Numbered from the stretch's first letter, positions 47,104 to 59,440 are shown. The stretch: 64,000 nucleotides of DNA from Rhizoctonia solani (GCF_016906535.1 NC_057378.1:1302001-1366000), one strand, 5' to 3'. Numbers and translations are program-made. The notes: generated by a model not told the origin, from the letters alone.

Positions 47104-47606
47104 TCTGCCAAATGTTGTCTGTTTTGGGTGTTTGACCCAGTGTTCTGGAGCGCACAGACAGGCACACCTAAGCACAAGCAATTTGGCAGTGTGAGATGCC
47201 TGGGTGATGGAGAAAAGGTGCATTTAGTGCATCAGCACTTAAGTGCTGATTAAGCACCAGAGCACTTTGCCTATGCAACAGGGGGGACCCTGAATATTTC
47301 TGTGTGTAGCCACAAGATAGAGTCTTGAATAATAAATACTAAAAACAGGAGAAATATTGCTTGTTACTGTTTATCTACTCAGCTGAATTTATGTATATTT
47401 AAATGAGTGAGAAAACAGCATATATGCAAAAGATATTGCATATTGAGGGTATTCCTGAGGTTTGTAGGTTTTGTAAAGGTTGCAATTGGATAGAGGGACC
47501 TTGAAAACCCTAGTTTGCATCTTTATCTCATTCTATTTACTGTAGTATTACTTGTGTAATTAATAAAATAAGTACAGATAATTGAAGAAATGTCATATCC
47601 ATAACA

Positions 47607-48031
47607 CTATGTATGTACAGCAGAGGCAATGTCTAAGGCATTGTAGCTACTTAGTAACTAGTGAACCTGGGTTATAGACCCTGTGTACAATTGGTGGATG
47701 CAACAAGAGGTAATTGACCTGGGTGTTACCATGGTTGGTTGGCCTCCTTATATATTCTAAGAGACAGCTAATTACAAATACATAATAACCAATACTATAT
47801 CAAATAAGAACCCCACTCTGCAAGTGGCCTTACTCATGCATACATGTCATAATGATGTCATCAGGTGGAGGTGGCTATGTATGCTGATCCAAGCATGGAT
47901 GGGGACATGGCTTGGCACTTAGCGTATGATATAAGTGCCAAAGTCACATGATTGAAAATTGAGTCCAATTGCCTTTGTTCAAAATCAAGAAAATGGGAAT
48001 AAATTCCCTGGTATCAAGTGCGTCTACAACA
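47607..48031 (-). repeat. Copy D 5' LTR, outer part
   Basis: Completes the LTR begun at 29118-29269 and ends GCGTCTACAACA. The right flank is CCTAA. This is the right edge of the retrotransposon nest. Confidence 0.88.
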
Positions 48032-49338
48032 CCTAACCACAATGGCAGCAGTGATGCACAGAGTGCAGTGCAGTGTCACACTGGCTGGCATACCAGAATT
48101 GTGTTGACATCATTACAGCTGGATCAAATGTGTATATATAGCAACTTACATTAGTGCTACATGATCTACAATGGGAGTATAGTTGGTAATCTATGAGTTA
48201 GTGTTGTGTGTGGTTACAAACAAGAGCATACCCCAGATTTCTAGTTGCCTGGATTCTAGTGCACTGCGCTTTGTGCCTTGCACATTGCTGCCAGGGTTGT
48301 GGTTAGGCATCAAAAATGGCTTGGCTCTTGCTCCTTGAGGCTTGCAATTGGATATGGCTACATCATGTTGCGCCTCACTGCCACTGCCGTGGTTTTGGTT
48401 AGGTGCAAAAACATTGGAGTTGTCTTTAATCAAAACATTCATTATATTTTCTATTTCACCAAGAAATATAGTGCTGTATTATGTTAACAACAGGAAGCCA
48501 TAAGTTGTTCAGGGATGATATTTTCTTGCACTTCTCTTATAGTAAGATATCCTTTATTCAATCAAACATTGCAGCATGATCATTATCTTAGATGAAAAAT
48601 GAAACAAAGTTGAAAATACACACAGGAACTTGTGAGTGAAAATTATACATCTTATTCGGGTATAATATTGATTTATTTATTTATTCTCGCGTGTTGCAGT
48701 CACAGGAACTTGTGGGTCAATAAAATATTGAGAATATGAGTATCGTTCTTGTATTTTCAACTTTATTTCATTTTTCATCTAAGATAATGATCATGCTGCA
48801 ATGTTTGATCAAATAAAGGATATCTTACTATAAGAGAAGTGCAAGAAAATATCATCCCTGAATAACTTATGGCTTCCTGTTGTTAACGTAATACAGCACT
48901 ATATTTCTTGGTGAAATAGAAAATATAATGAATGTTTTGATTAAAGACAACTCCAATGTTTTTGCACCTAACCGCAACCACAGCAGCAGCGGTGAGGCGC
49001 AACATGATGTAGCCATATCCAATTGCAAGCCTCAAGGAGCAAGAGCCAAGCCATTTTTGATGCCTAACTGCAACCCCGGCAGCAACGCGCGAGGCACAAA
49101 GCGCGGCGCACTAGAATCTGGGCAGCTAGAAATCTGGGGTATGCTCTTGTTTGCAACCACACGCAACACTAACTCATAGATTACCAACTATACTCCCATT
49201 GTAGATCATGTAGCACTAACGTAAGTTGCTATATATACATGTTTGATCCAGCTGTAATGATGCTAACACAATTACGGTATGCCAGCCAGTGTGACACTGC
49301 GCCGCGCTCCGCGCGTTGCTGCCGCCGTTGTAGTTAGG
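48032..49338. repeat. Second large foldback, 589-bp arms
   Basis: The left arm 48032-48620 and right arm 48750-49338 are inverted copies around a 129-bp AT-rich loop. Both arms keep an 83-residue frame of similar sequence (48191-48442 minus and 48928-49179 plus). The left arm shows more TG/CA changes. Within the arms a GC-rich motif (CCTAACCGCAAC followed by GGCAGCAACGCG-like sequence) recurs. The frame is likely not a gene because it tracks the repeat. Confidence 0.8.
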
Positions 49339-49842
49339 TATTGAAAAAGTTTCACTTTTGTTACTCAAGGCTTAGGTACAGCTGCATTATGTCACGCTTT
49401 GCACTCCTCTGGCGCCGATACAGTTGCAGTTAGGTACTTGCATCTTTCTGTCTTATTTACTCCCTCTCACATCCCCTCAAAGCCAGATCTCCCGCTCCGC
49501 CACGCCACGCTTTGGCATTCAACATTGGCGCTTTAATCAGGAAATATACCTATCCATAGATTATGTAGGTTATTGTATACAATGAATAGAAACCATGCAT
49601 ATAATTCTCATATTCTCATGAGAATCCCCCCAAAATCGCAAGAGAATATTGAGCGGATAGTATGAGAATAATATGCATATTCTCAATATCTTATAGACCC
49701 ACAAGTTCCTGTGACAAGAATGATACTCATATTCTCAATATTTTATCAACCCACAAGTTCCTGTGACTGCAACACGCGAAAATAAACAAATAAATATTAT
49801 ACCCAAATAAGATGTATAATTTTCACTCACAAGTTCCTCTGC
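49339..49842. repeat. AT-rich spacer with CACAAGTTCCTGTG repeats
   Basis: No gene is seen. 49708-49840 is an inverted copy of the foldback loop (48621-48749). The 14-mer CACAAGTTCCTGTG occurs at 49700-49713 and 49752-49765, and as its complement at 48621-48634 and 48701-48714. It is probably the end motif of another small element. Confidence 0.65.
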
Positions 49843-51152
49843 TTGCTATTTATAACGCTTAATCATAATCCACAGGTATTACAATCTAATGCCAAAGCTC
49901 CTGTCAAGCGCGATATGCTTCGGACTGAGACACCAACTAGAGTCAAGCGCACTGTCTACACGACTCCTCGCCCGAAGAACCCTTACATCGACTATGCGGG
50001 CCAAGCTATCGGGTCGGCTCGTGAGCTTTACCCCATCGACATCAAGCCATTCCCTGCAAACCCCCCGCCAAAGCCTTCCCCTGATCAGGTTCGTAACCCC
50101 AAGCCCTCTGGCATCTTCTCATATCAAGACAGATTGTAACTATTCGCCTGGAGGCCGAGCGTACATCAGAGCTCGGGTGGTTCTTGAACAATAAGACTTG
50201 GACGGTATGTAGCTATCTCATAGCTCGGCCATGTTTTATTAATAAGAGATCACCGAAATAGGAGCTACCAGACTCGGCTACCCCCGTGTTGTTTGATTAC
50301 AACCAGGGAAATGCAATTGATTCGCATCTCAAGTTTACGCCACTAAAAGGAGTATGTGATGAATTGGTTTTATTGCATCGCTGGCTCATCACTGGTAAAC
50401 TAGCAATATGTTGATGTGACCATGGTAGTCACAAGTGGGAACCCATCTTTGCACCCTCCCCGCCCGTGAGTATCAACCATGTTCCCAGTGTATAATCCGA
50501 CCAATCCTCTTTCAGGAGTCGTAAACATGGAGTGAAGGCATGGTTCCTAGGATGGGGCCCAGGAGGGTTCCCCTACAAGACAGTCGCTGAGGCTCAAGCT
50601 ACAGTTAAGCCAATTTACCGGGAGACGTTGCTCGGAGTTGACGCTTTTGACATAGGCCTCCTAGGATTGAACCTAGGAGGCCCACGGTACCACGATGCAT
50701 TCGCCACTTGTCCTGGACTAGGAGGTCAGAACTGGATCGCTTTCCGGTTTCAATCGACTGACCCAGGCCCTACGTTCATGCATTGTCATATCGGTACGTA
50801 CAGTCAAAGCTCGAGAGCACATACATAGAGCCGACCAGTCTGGAATTTGTTGAAAGACACACAAAGTAGTCAACGCAGAGGGGCAAAATGTATTCAAAGT
50901 AAGACAAAAATTTTAAGTACACGGGGGAGAAGTCTTCGGAAGATCTCTTCCGGTCCTGTACAGTACATGCAGAATAGACGCCGAATACACGATATTCCAA
51001 CAGAATTATACCCTCATCTGGCAGTCGGAATGGCCGCCGTGCTATTGGTACGTTTTTACACCCAATGCATGTGTGAGACTGACTGACAGTGTGTTCAGGA
51101 GGGGATTGATCAGTGGCCTAAAACTCCAAGCTATTACACGTCTCAGCACTGA
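49843..51152 (+). pseudogene. Multicopper oxidase (laccase/ferroxidase-like), 5'-truncated
   Basis: The C-terminal third of a multicopper oxidase in about six exons with 45-55 nt introns (donors near 50202, 50352, 50466, 50794 and 51048). Recognisable pieces are FLNNKTW, VLFDYNQGNA, VKAWFLGWGPGGFPYKT near 50550, DPGPTFMHCHI (about 50765) and HLAVGMAAVLL (about 51020), ending TSQH-stop at 51150-51152. The usual HPxHxHG copper site reads RPSRKHG across the fourth intron, so two His ligands are Arg. The first cupredoxin domains are missing at the repeat boundary. I infer a dead gene cut by repeat insertion. Exon joins are by eye. Confidence 0.7.
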
Positions 51153-51849
51153 TTATTCTGGGATCCTGTACTTTGATTTCTTTGACTGGGATTTTGTGAC
51201 AATGAGACAGTAGTTCTATTATGAATAAATGCGATGAATCAACGAATAAAAAATATTTCTTTTCTTACATGACTTCGGCTTGCCCACGCCGATTACTGAG
51301 ACGTGTCTTTTTATTCACACAGTTTACATAAAGACCTTTCTGGTCTATCTATGACGTTGTCTCTGATGTATCGTTGAGCGCGCCACTGTCGCATAATAAT
51401 ATCCTCGAATTCAGCGTGCCGGTGAGAAAAGGCTTTTTTTTCACTATGATTTAGCCTGATGACCGTAAAGTCAGCGTGTCTTGCTGGGCGTGAATCAGGG
51501 TGAAAGATGTTTGGTGGCCAAAGTCGGTATATATTTACCTTCGTTTCGGCCTAATTTATACTTCACTGCACTTATTTGTTACCAGTATGTTAAACCTTCA
51601 CAATGGGCGCGCTCAGAGAGAGCTGACAGATAAGTATAAAGGAGTGTGGTCAGAGTCACTCACGCGTTTATTTGAGTCTTGGGAACTATGTCCCTCAAGT
51701 GATGGAATATATTTAAAGAGCTACATACGAACAACACGTGATGGAATAGTTCCTCCTCTTGCTACATCCACGCCAACGCCATTAATATGTCTACGCGTGC
51801 AGGCTACATGATTGTAAGCATTAGCTCTGTGCCACCCCCTGACCTTAGT
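51153..51849. other. Intergenic, no gene recognised
   Basis: Downstream of the oxidase remnant. An open frame of about 100 residues (51500-51811) overlaps TATA-like and stop-rich sequence. I see no family features, codon pattern or splice sites to support it. Confidence 0.4.
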
Positions 51850-52391
51850 CTCACCATGTATATCTCCAGACTCTGGAACACTTGCGCGAGTTCCATCGCC
51901 TTCGACACCCAGAGGTCAGCATGGACGACAGCTTTGTACCACCTGGCTTTCCAGTGTACGAGATTATCAGGAAGTACAAGTTATACAAATTCTTTGATAT
52001 TGGCCCTGTCGTTCTTCCTGGAAAAGTGAGTATTGATGCAGAGGGAAAATGATATAGAAACTAACCAACAAGATTTCACTAGCCTGAAATGATATGGGAC
52101 CAGGAAAAGACCACTATTAACCCCAATTACAGTGCTATTATGTTTACTCGGCGCCTCGAGGTTGAGGACCTTGAAGTATGGCTCCCTCCTCGGGTGCGAC
52201 CCGGAAAATTTGATGATCTTCGAGCAGGAGATCTGTTACGGAAGTGTGGATTGGTTGTCAGTGAATGGGTCGTGTTGTACACACCAGAAGGCAACCTACT
52301 CGCTGCAAAATACGTTTGCGACCCCAATGGCTATGATTCCGATACCACAATGGTTGGAAGATCCGAAGGGACTGTGGTTCCGAACCCGTAG
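51850..52391 (+). CDS. Unknown protein, two exons, start uncertain
   Basis: Two exons join at AAA|GTGAGT (52025/52026) and TAG|CCTGAA (about 52084), giving ...DIGPVVLPGK followed by PEMIWDQEKTTINPN. The second exon ends GRSEGTVVPNP at 52391. An in-frame ATG is at 51921, while the same frame is open back to about 51849, after a possible acceptor CTTAG. The charged, moderately hydrophobic sequence shows no membrane segment or motif I recognise. It sits between the oxidase remnant and the kinase fragment. Confidence 0.45.
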
Positions 52392-52489
52392 AAAAGCGCA
52401 ACTCCCTCCATTGTATTTTACTTTTTATTCATTAAATAGATTTATGTACCGTAAAGAAGTCTGCCCGTTTGTTTAGCAACATAGATCAA

Positions 52490-52732
52490 GCCCCTTAATG
52501 ACACTGTAAACATTTCACGCTGGTATCACGTCTACGGAACCTCACACACGAACTTGGACCATACCCAAATGCCCCCACATCATGCGGTGGAATAGAAGAT
52601 ATATACCAAGGTGCGTTGCATGATGGCACCGAAGTTGCCATCAAGACGCTGCGCCATAGCCGGATCAATTCCGAGAGTAAGATTACCAAGGTGAGTATTA
52701 CGCATCTCTATGTGTTGCCTATCCTCATGGCA
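52490..52732 (+). pseudogene. Protein kinase first-exon fragment
   Basis: Encodes SRLRNLTHELGPYPNAPTSC and HDGTEVAIKTLRHSR, the start of a kinase N-lobe with the VAIK lysine. It closely matches the first exon of the kinase at 59482-60746, including the intron donor and about 40 nt of intron. The glycine loop reads GGIEDIYQG instead of GGIGDIYRG. Homology stops near 52732, about 100 bp before SMC2, with no further kinase exons. It is a truncated duplicate. Confidence 0.75.
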
Positions 52733-52829
52733 GGCATGAGTGGAAGTCGTCGGCGTCACGTGTCACGTGTCTCCAACGCATCTCTGTTTGACTTGTTCCT
52801 GACCATCGTAATACCCCGTTCACATCACA

Positions 52830-55800
52830 ATGAAAATCGAGGAACTGGTCATAGAAGGCAAGGATGTTATTCTGTTTTGAAAGAAACACCGCTCATATAC
52901 GCAAACCATGGATAGGTTTCAAATCCTATCCGACACGTACCACTATCCGAGGGTGGGATCCTTCATTCAACGCGATTACTGGTCTGAATGGAACGGGAAA
53001 ATCCAATATTCTAGACGCTATCTCATTTGTGTTGGGCCTCACTGACTATAAAGAGGTGAGCTGTGTCCGTATTTGTCATATTATTATAGAGTTAAGACGG
53101 GCGTTGGCAGTTGCGCGCGTCCAACTGGCAAGAGTTGATCTACAAAAAAGGAGCCGCTGGAGTGACGAAAGCGAGTGTTACTATTGTATTTGACAATTCA
53201 GACCCGGCGAGCAGCCCGCCTGGTATGCAAGCATTGAAGCAGATTACCGTTACGAGACAGGTAAGTCCCTTCTAGATTTTCTAGGACATTGTTAATGTAC
53301 CATTGGACGACAGATCTCGATCCCAAACAAATCCAAGTATCTGGTGAACGGGCATGTCTCACAGCAGCAGCATGTTCAAACATTATTTCAGTCTGTACAG
53401 TTAAACATCAACAATCCAAACTTTGTTATTCGGCAAGGAAAAATTACCAAGGTGTGTCCATCGTTGCTTGTTGGGGACGAAGTTGATTTGAGAGTAGGTA
53501 CTGAACATGGGCCCACGTGAAATATTGGGATTGATTGAAGAAGCAAGTGGTACGAGGATGTACGAGGAGAAGAAAGAAAAGGCGCTGAGGACCATAAGCA
53601 AAAAGGAGAAAAAAGTCGAGGACATTGAAGCGGTCAGTTTCTTTACTTACTGTTTTGACTGCCAATTCATCGTTCTCTTCTAGCTTCTTGCGGAAGAAAT
53701 TAACCCTAAGCTCGTCCGCCTACGAAAAGAAAAAGAGTCTTACCTCGCGTACACAAAAGCCGTATCTGAATCGGAACGTCTGGGCCGTCTTGTTTCAGCA
53801 TTCCAATACACCGACTATCGCTCACGCCTGAATCAACGCAAATCTGACATCTCCACTTTGAGTGACCACAAGTCTACCTTGGAGCGGTCCAGAAAAGATA
53901 AGGGCAAAGAACAGGCAAAAATGTCAGAGGAGGAGGCGGAGGTGACTAGGAGAAGAGACGAAGAGATGCACAAAGATGGAAAAATGAGGGTGCTCGAGGA
54001 GGAGATGGCCAAATGCGAGAAGGACGTCGCCAAAGTGTTGGCCCAGGAGGAGATTGTTCAAGGCGTATATCAAGAGAATACGAAGAAGGTCGAGGAAGTC
54101 AAAGTTGCGCTTGCTAAAGTGAGTTTATTAGCGTCCTAAGTCATGCTTGATTGTTAACATTGGATAGATGAATGACTCCTTGGAAGCTTCTCGTACGGCT
54201 CTTGCTACAAAATCCGCTGCATTCAACAGTGCAAAAGAGACACAATCTGCAGCCCAGCAATCTCTTACGACGGCGGAAGAACTTTCTCAATCTCTTTCCT
54301 CTGGACTCTCGGGCATGAGCACATATCAGTCCAGTATCGCCGAAGCAAAGAACCGAGCCGCTGCAGCTGGGACCGAAGCAGACCAATCCGCCAAGCAACT
54401 CCAACTTGCTCAGGCTGAAATTCGGGACAAGGAGAATAGGGTGAAAAAGATTGAGACCGAAGGACGGGAAGGAAGAGAGGCTGTTGACAAGGAAAAGAAG
54501 GAAATTGACCGGCTCAGGGGTCAACTGGAGAAGATGGGCTGGACTAAAGAACTCGGAGAAAACGCTGAGCAGGAGGTTGAGATGGCTATAGAAGAAGCGA
54601 GGAAAGCGAGAGACGTAAGTCATTGGTTTTCTTCCATCTTATCATCGGTTAAACCAATTTCATGGAACGTAGGAGGCAGATCGGTACCGGGCGTTACTAT
54701 CCCAACTCGACTTTGCATACTCGGATCCCACGCCCAATTTCGACCGTTCAGCAGTATTAGGACCCCTAGGGAACCTTATTTCGCTCACGCCTGAGGTGGC
54801 AGACAAGTGGAGCACTGCCCTTGAAATTTGCGCGGGAGCCAAAATATACAACGTTGTAGTACGGGACGAGCGTATTGGTTCTCAACTCCTCAAACACGGG
54901 CAACTCCGCAAGCGCGTAACCCTGATTCCACTTAACAAAATTTCCCCGCCCCGCGTTACTCCCGTACAGATCGCAGCCGCCAAAAAGATTGCTCCCGGAA
55001 AGGTCTTCCTCGCACTTGAACTTATTTCATTCCCACCCGAAGCTCGGCCAGCAATGGAGTTTGCGTTCGGAGATACTCTGATTTGTGCGGACGACGAAAC
55101 GGCCAAGAAGGTCACTTATGATCCTATCGTTCGAATGCGATCTGTTACCATACATGGGTCGCTGTACGATCCGTCTGGAACATTGAGCGGTGGTAGCGCA
55201 CCTCAGGGAGCGGGCATCTTGAAAAAGGTGCAGGATGTGATCCGGTGTGAGGCGCGGGTCAAAGAATTTCGAGCTCGTGAGGTAGAGTTAAAGAAAAAAT
55301 TAGAAGAGTGGGGTAGAATTGAGCGTGAGATGGACGGACGAGAAGATAGGGTCATGAGGATGGAGAAAGGAGTTGGCGGAGATTCGTCCAAAGTGAGTTT
55401 AGGCCAGTACATTTGCTGTCTAGTGATTGATGACGTTGGCCGCTTTCTGAAATAGTTGACTCGCGAAATTGAAGAGCTTAAGCGCACGATTATGCAACTG
55501 GAGAGCACGATTACCGGAGCGAAGGAGCGGAAACAGGAAGCCCAAGCCGAGGCCGCAAAACTCGAAAAAGACATGAAGGAGTTTGGAGGCAACAAGGAGA
55601 GTAAACTGAAGGAACTCAAGGTAGGGCGATTCAGTTCTTATCGCTCGATGAGAAGCTGATAGTTCGGCAAAAGGCGGATATAGTCAAGAAACGATCCGAC
55701 CTGGCGAAGAAGACGGCTCATGTCAAAGACTTGCAGAAAGAAGTGCAGGTAGCTCAGCTGGAACTGGGTATGTGTGTTTGCTGCCCGAGAGAATAAGATG

Positions 55801-57278
55801 CTGAAAGACAGATCAGAGCAAATGGATGCGGACATCGAAAAGGCGACTGAAGAAGTTGAGGCTGCCCAAACAGCTGTGAAAGAGAGTCAAGAGCAGATTC
55901 GAGAGCTAAAGGGCAAGAGAGACAAAGTCGAAGCAAGTGCTTATATTCACTATCGGCGCACCTCTGCTGACCGGTACCCACCTTCTTCCAGAAAGCGCGA
56001 TCGGTTGTGGCTGCTAAACTCGATAAAGAGAAAGCCGCCCTGAAAGCTTACCAAACTCAGCTTGACGCTCTGGCAACCCAGATCGGTCGAATCACTCAGC
56101 AGATTTCAGACATCGAGCTGGAAATTAAGACTGCAGACCATGACCTTGCGAATGCTACCAAAGAGAAGTCTGCACTTGAGAGTCGAATCACTGAGCTGGC
56201 AAAATTAAACCCATGGTTCGCAGATGAAGAGCGGTACCGAAATTTACTTTAGTTTGGGCGACATCAAAATTGACCGTTTGATTAGGAACTTTGGCAAAAA
56301 AGGCGGGGAGTTTGATTTCTCTGCTATGGATATGCAAGCCACCAAGGAAGCTGCGAGGAGAGCAGAGGAACAGTCCAAGGGGATGAAGAAAAAGGTCAAT
56401 TCCAAGGTTATGCATATGATCGAAGGGTGAGTTTCGTTTCATCTGTTAATTGATTCGATGCCAACTGGATGGATAGTGTGGAGAAGAAAGATAAAGAGCT
56501 TCAAGAGCGCATCTCTATGGTTCAAAAGGATAAACTTAAAATTGAGGCCACTATCCAAGAGCTCGACAGAGAAAAAATGGCAGCACTAGAGCATACTTGG
56601 ACCAAGGTCAATGAGTGAGTCGCGCGCGTTTAGGCCGGACTCCTTCCTCAGCTAACGATGGTTTCAGCCAGTTCGGCCAGATTTTCGCAGAGTTGCTGCC
56701 CAGCAACTTTGCAAAACTGCAACCCCCTGAAGGGAAGGAATTAACCGACGGATTGGAAGTCAAAGTTCGCCTTGGGCAAGTCTGGAAGCAAAGTCTGACT
56801 GAACTAAGTGGTGGGCAACGGTATGTATTCCTCCAAACACCCGGTTATTCCCCGCTTTAACGTGGCCGGTAGATCCCTTGTGGCACTGTCTCTTATCATG
56901 GCCCTCCTTCAATTCAAACCAGCGCCCATGTATATTTTGGATGAGATAGACGCGGCGCTTGACCTGTCACACACACAGCATATTGGCACTCTCTTCAGGA
57001 ATCGTTTCCGTGGAAGCCAATTCGTAGTCGTCAGTTTGAAAGAAGGGCTATTCACCAATGCGAATGTCTTGTTCAGGACACGCTTTAGGGATAACACTAG
57101 TATAGTCGAGGTACGTTATGGCTTCCTATCTTACGCTCTTCCGCTAATCCATACGATATTGACATCACAGCGAACCGCACAACGTTCCAACTCGGCATTG
57201 TACGAGGCGAATACCGCGGCAGGTGGGTCGAGTCGACCACGAGGTCAGGCCACGAGGGTGGTTGCGGGGCAAGCTTGA
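52830..57278 (+). CDS. SMC2: Condensin subunit SMC2, about 15 or more exons
   Basis: SMC2 pairs with SMC4 as the ATPase core of condensin, which compacts mitotic chromosomes in the nucleus. The start ATG at 52830 gives [20 protein letters not shown]. Walker A is GLNGTGKSN (about 52980-53010). [18 protein letters not shown] and [12 protein letters not shown] follow (53430-53580). Long coiled coils (53640-54600 and 55230-56600) surround the hinge (54800-55210, ending TLSGGSAP). The C-terminus has signature LSGGQR split by an intron at 56822, Walker [19 protein letters not shown] (56925-56980) and [18 protein letters not shown]. The stop is at 57276-57278. Intron 1 (52858-52915) and one near 55933-55991 use GC donors. 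The length fits the usual ~1200 residues. No break was found, but some coiled-coil exon joins are uncertain. Confidence 0.93.
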
Positions 57279-57561
57279 GTTTCTTGGCATGATGTATCTG
57301 TATGGGGGGCTATTCTTAAGTTATTATATTTTGATATGCGATGTCGTTCATTTTCCTAATAATTGACCTGTTTCACTCGGTGCCTGTGGCAGTTCGCAGC
57401 ACAGACACGCCGGGTATCTATTACTCCCGTATCGATTTGGTGCTCTTCTCAGAATGGTTTTCCAAGTAAACTTTGTGCATGCATCGGATTCCTTTCTATT
57501 TTGAGCGAATGATAGGCCTAGGGTCGGAAATGATGCAAGCGCGCTTGGGTTCCAGGCACCT

Positions 57562-59440
57562 TTGATACCTGCGCTGAATAAGAATGTCTCGCAAGGAAAC
57601 ACGCTTTCTCTTGGGGTTTCGGCGACTAAGACAACCGATCTGAGCACTATAGAAGGAGAAGCCCCAATCTACTCAAACCTGGCCACCATGTTCTCCACTA
57701 GCGCTTCCGCCCTTCCATCTTCATGTCACGTCTGTCCTCTGCCATGTATCTACTTCACTGGTGGGATCAAAACCATGACACACATTGATGGGTGTCTTCT
57801 GGATAGACGTCATATGCAGCATATTTACATACTCAACGGAAGGAGTGGATTCGGCAAGACGCAGATCGCATTGAAATATGCGCAGACCCGCGGGCGATTG
57901 TGAGTAGAAATACAACCAGTACTTGGAAGACCACAGCACGCGTAACCCAATCAACAGCTTCTCAGACATCTTGTTTGTCGATGGATCATCTCAAGATACT
58001 GTGAAACAGTCCTATACCTCTTTTATAGTCAACAAGGGCCGTGGCACGAGTATGGAAGACTCACTGCGGTGGCTTTCTTCGAATAAGACCAATTGGTTGA
58101 TAATCCTTGACGGGGCCGACGCCCCAGATCTCGAGTTCAGGAGTTTACTCCCGTCTTGCAGCCACGGTAATATAATTATTACTACTCGGCGCACTACATT
58201 CCCCTGTTCCTCCGAATGGCCCCATTCTCAAAGCCGTTTGACTCCGATGAATCAAGAAGATTCTCTGGATTTATTGGCTAAAGTAGCAGGAATAAGCCTT
58301 CCGCTGTCCTCTTCTCATCAAGGATTGCTAGATTTAATTGAGGTGGGTTAGTACACGCAGACATCCCGCAAGTAACTCGATTGATACTGCTTTAGGATGC
58401 TCAATTCTTACCGATTCCTCTTACGCTCTCGGGTGTGTTTTTGAAAAGAGCTTCTGGTGGCAATATCAATGAATCCTGTCAGTTGTATCGTGAACAATTT
58501 CTCGAGCGCTTACAAGAAGCGCACGCACGGTCCGGAGCTCGACGTAGTCCCTGCAAGAATCTAGTGGAAGCAGCGTGTCTAATCGCTTTCCCAAATCTGG
58601 ATACCCATAGTTTGAACTTTCTTCGGGTCCTAGCATTTATGCACCCAAGGGGAATCTCGGAAGAAATATTTCGGCGCGCTGCCGAGGGGTTTTCTACTTA
58701 CACCTCAAGCTTGCCTCCGACCGAGACTGAAGACCGTGTTACCTCATTTTTAAAGATACTGCTCGACCCATTCCTGGATGGCGACCCTAACTGGAACGGC
58801 ATGGCTTTTATGCACTTGATGGCTGAGATGCTGGATCGCTCCTTCCTGGATTTTGTCCAGCCAGGTGCTTTGTATTCCGTGCCTCCCTGTATTCACGATA
58901 TCGTTGCGCGAACACAGATACCTGATGCTCCTTTCTACTGTCGGATAGCCACACACCTTCTTGCACTTGCTATCGACCCTTCTCGGGATGACAACGAGGA
59001 ACTAAAGTTCCGCCAACTAATAGCTTCTCACGTTAACTCGGTTCTCATACAAGGAGAGAACGTTAGCTTGGACGAGGCTGCCCGGTTTGTTCTCGTGTAC
59101 ATGACCAACGGTCAGCTAGAAGAAGCTGAAACTTTGCAGTTGGAGGTTCTCGAGTTCCGGCGGCGAATGCTTGGCGAGGACCATCACCTTACCTTAGATA
59201 GCCAAGACCGACTAGACACTATATATAGAATGCGAGGCAAAGAGGCGCCTAATGCTCGTTTTATTGATGAGGATTACTTAGCATCCCTCCCTCATAGCCA
59301 GCTTTCCCGAGTAAGTCCATCTCCTGATGTTTCATGCCAATGCCATCTCTGATGATCACTCCAAAAGCGACCTCGGGTGGCTCAGAACCGAATTTCTGTG
59401 AGCTTGCAAAGAATCACCATCAATACGGCAAGCTTAGTCT
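57562..59440 (+). CDS. NB-ARC/TPR protein (fungal NLR-like STAND NTPase)
   Basis: The NTPase core begins near 57745 (FTGGIKTMTHIDG), with P-loop GRSGFGKTQIALKY (about 57838-57880) and, after an intron near 57900-57951, FSDILFVDGSS, a Walker B-like WLIILDGADA (58090-58125) and NIIITTRR (58168-58190). A further intron lies near 58345-58395, then a helical region and one or two TPR-like units (GQLEEAETLQLEVLEFRRRM, about 59110-59170). It probably ends near 59440 after a last intron from 59310. The N-terminus is unsure; the ATG at 57562 is only the first available. Such proteins act as signalling switches in fungal self/non-self or immune-like responses. I see no N-terminal effector domain. Confidence 0.78.

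Larger units (their letters stand above)
29270..47606 (-). repeat. L5 solo LTR split by copy F
   Basis: The left part 29270-30239 and right part 47104-47606 together match the L5 LTR at 23932-25465. The duplication is CTAAG (29265-29269) against CTATG (47607-47611), one mismatch. Copy F (30240-47103) sits inside with its own duplication TCTGC. The CTTAAG palindrome recurs near 47232. Confidence 0.85.
19737..48031 (-). mobile_element. G1 chromovirus copy D, outermost host of the nest
   Basis: A minus-strand G1 copy that can be followed from a 3' LTR remnant (19737-19929) through chromodomain, integrase, RNase H, RT, protease, gag and leader to a 5' LTR in two parts (29118-29269 and 47607-48031). 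It is split by L2 (20681-22354), L7 (22676-23390), L5 (23932-25465) and a second L5 (29270-47606) that itself holds copy F. Reading resumes across each duplication. It is strongly CpG-depleted, as expected of the oldest copy. Confidence 0.85.

Noticed and set aside
48191..49179. Two similar 83-residue frames as a gene pair
   Set aside because: They are mirror images within the foldback arms and overlap repeated GC-rich motifs. No family features were recognised.
53833..55835. Minus-strand frames opposite SMC2
   Set aside because: Shadows of coiled-coil codons. They are serine/leucine-rich as expected from the opposite strand.
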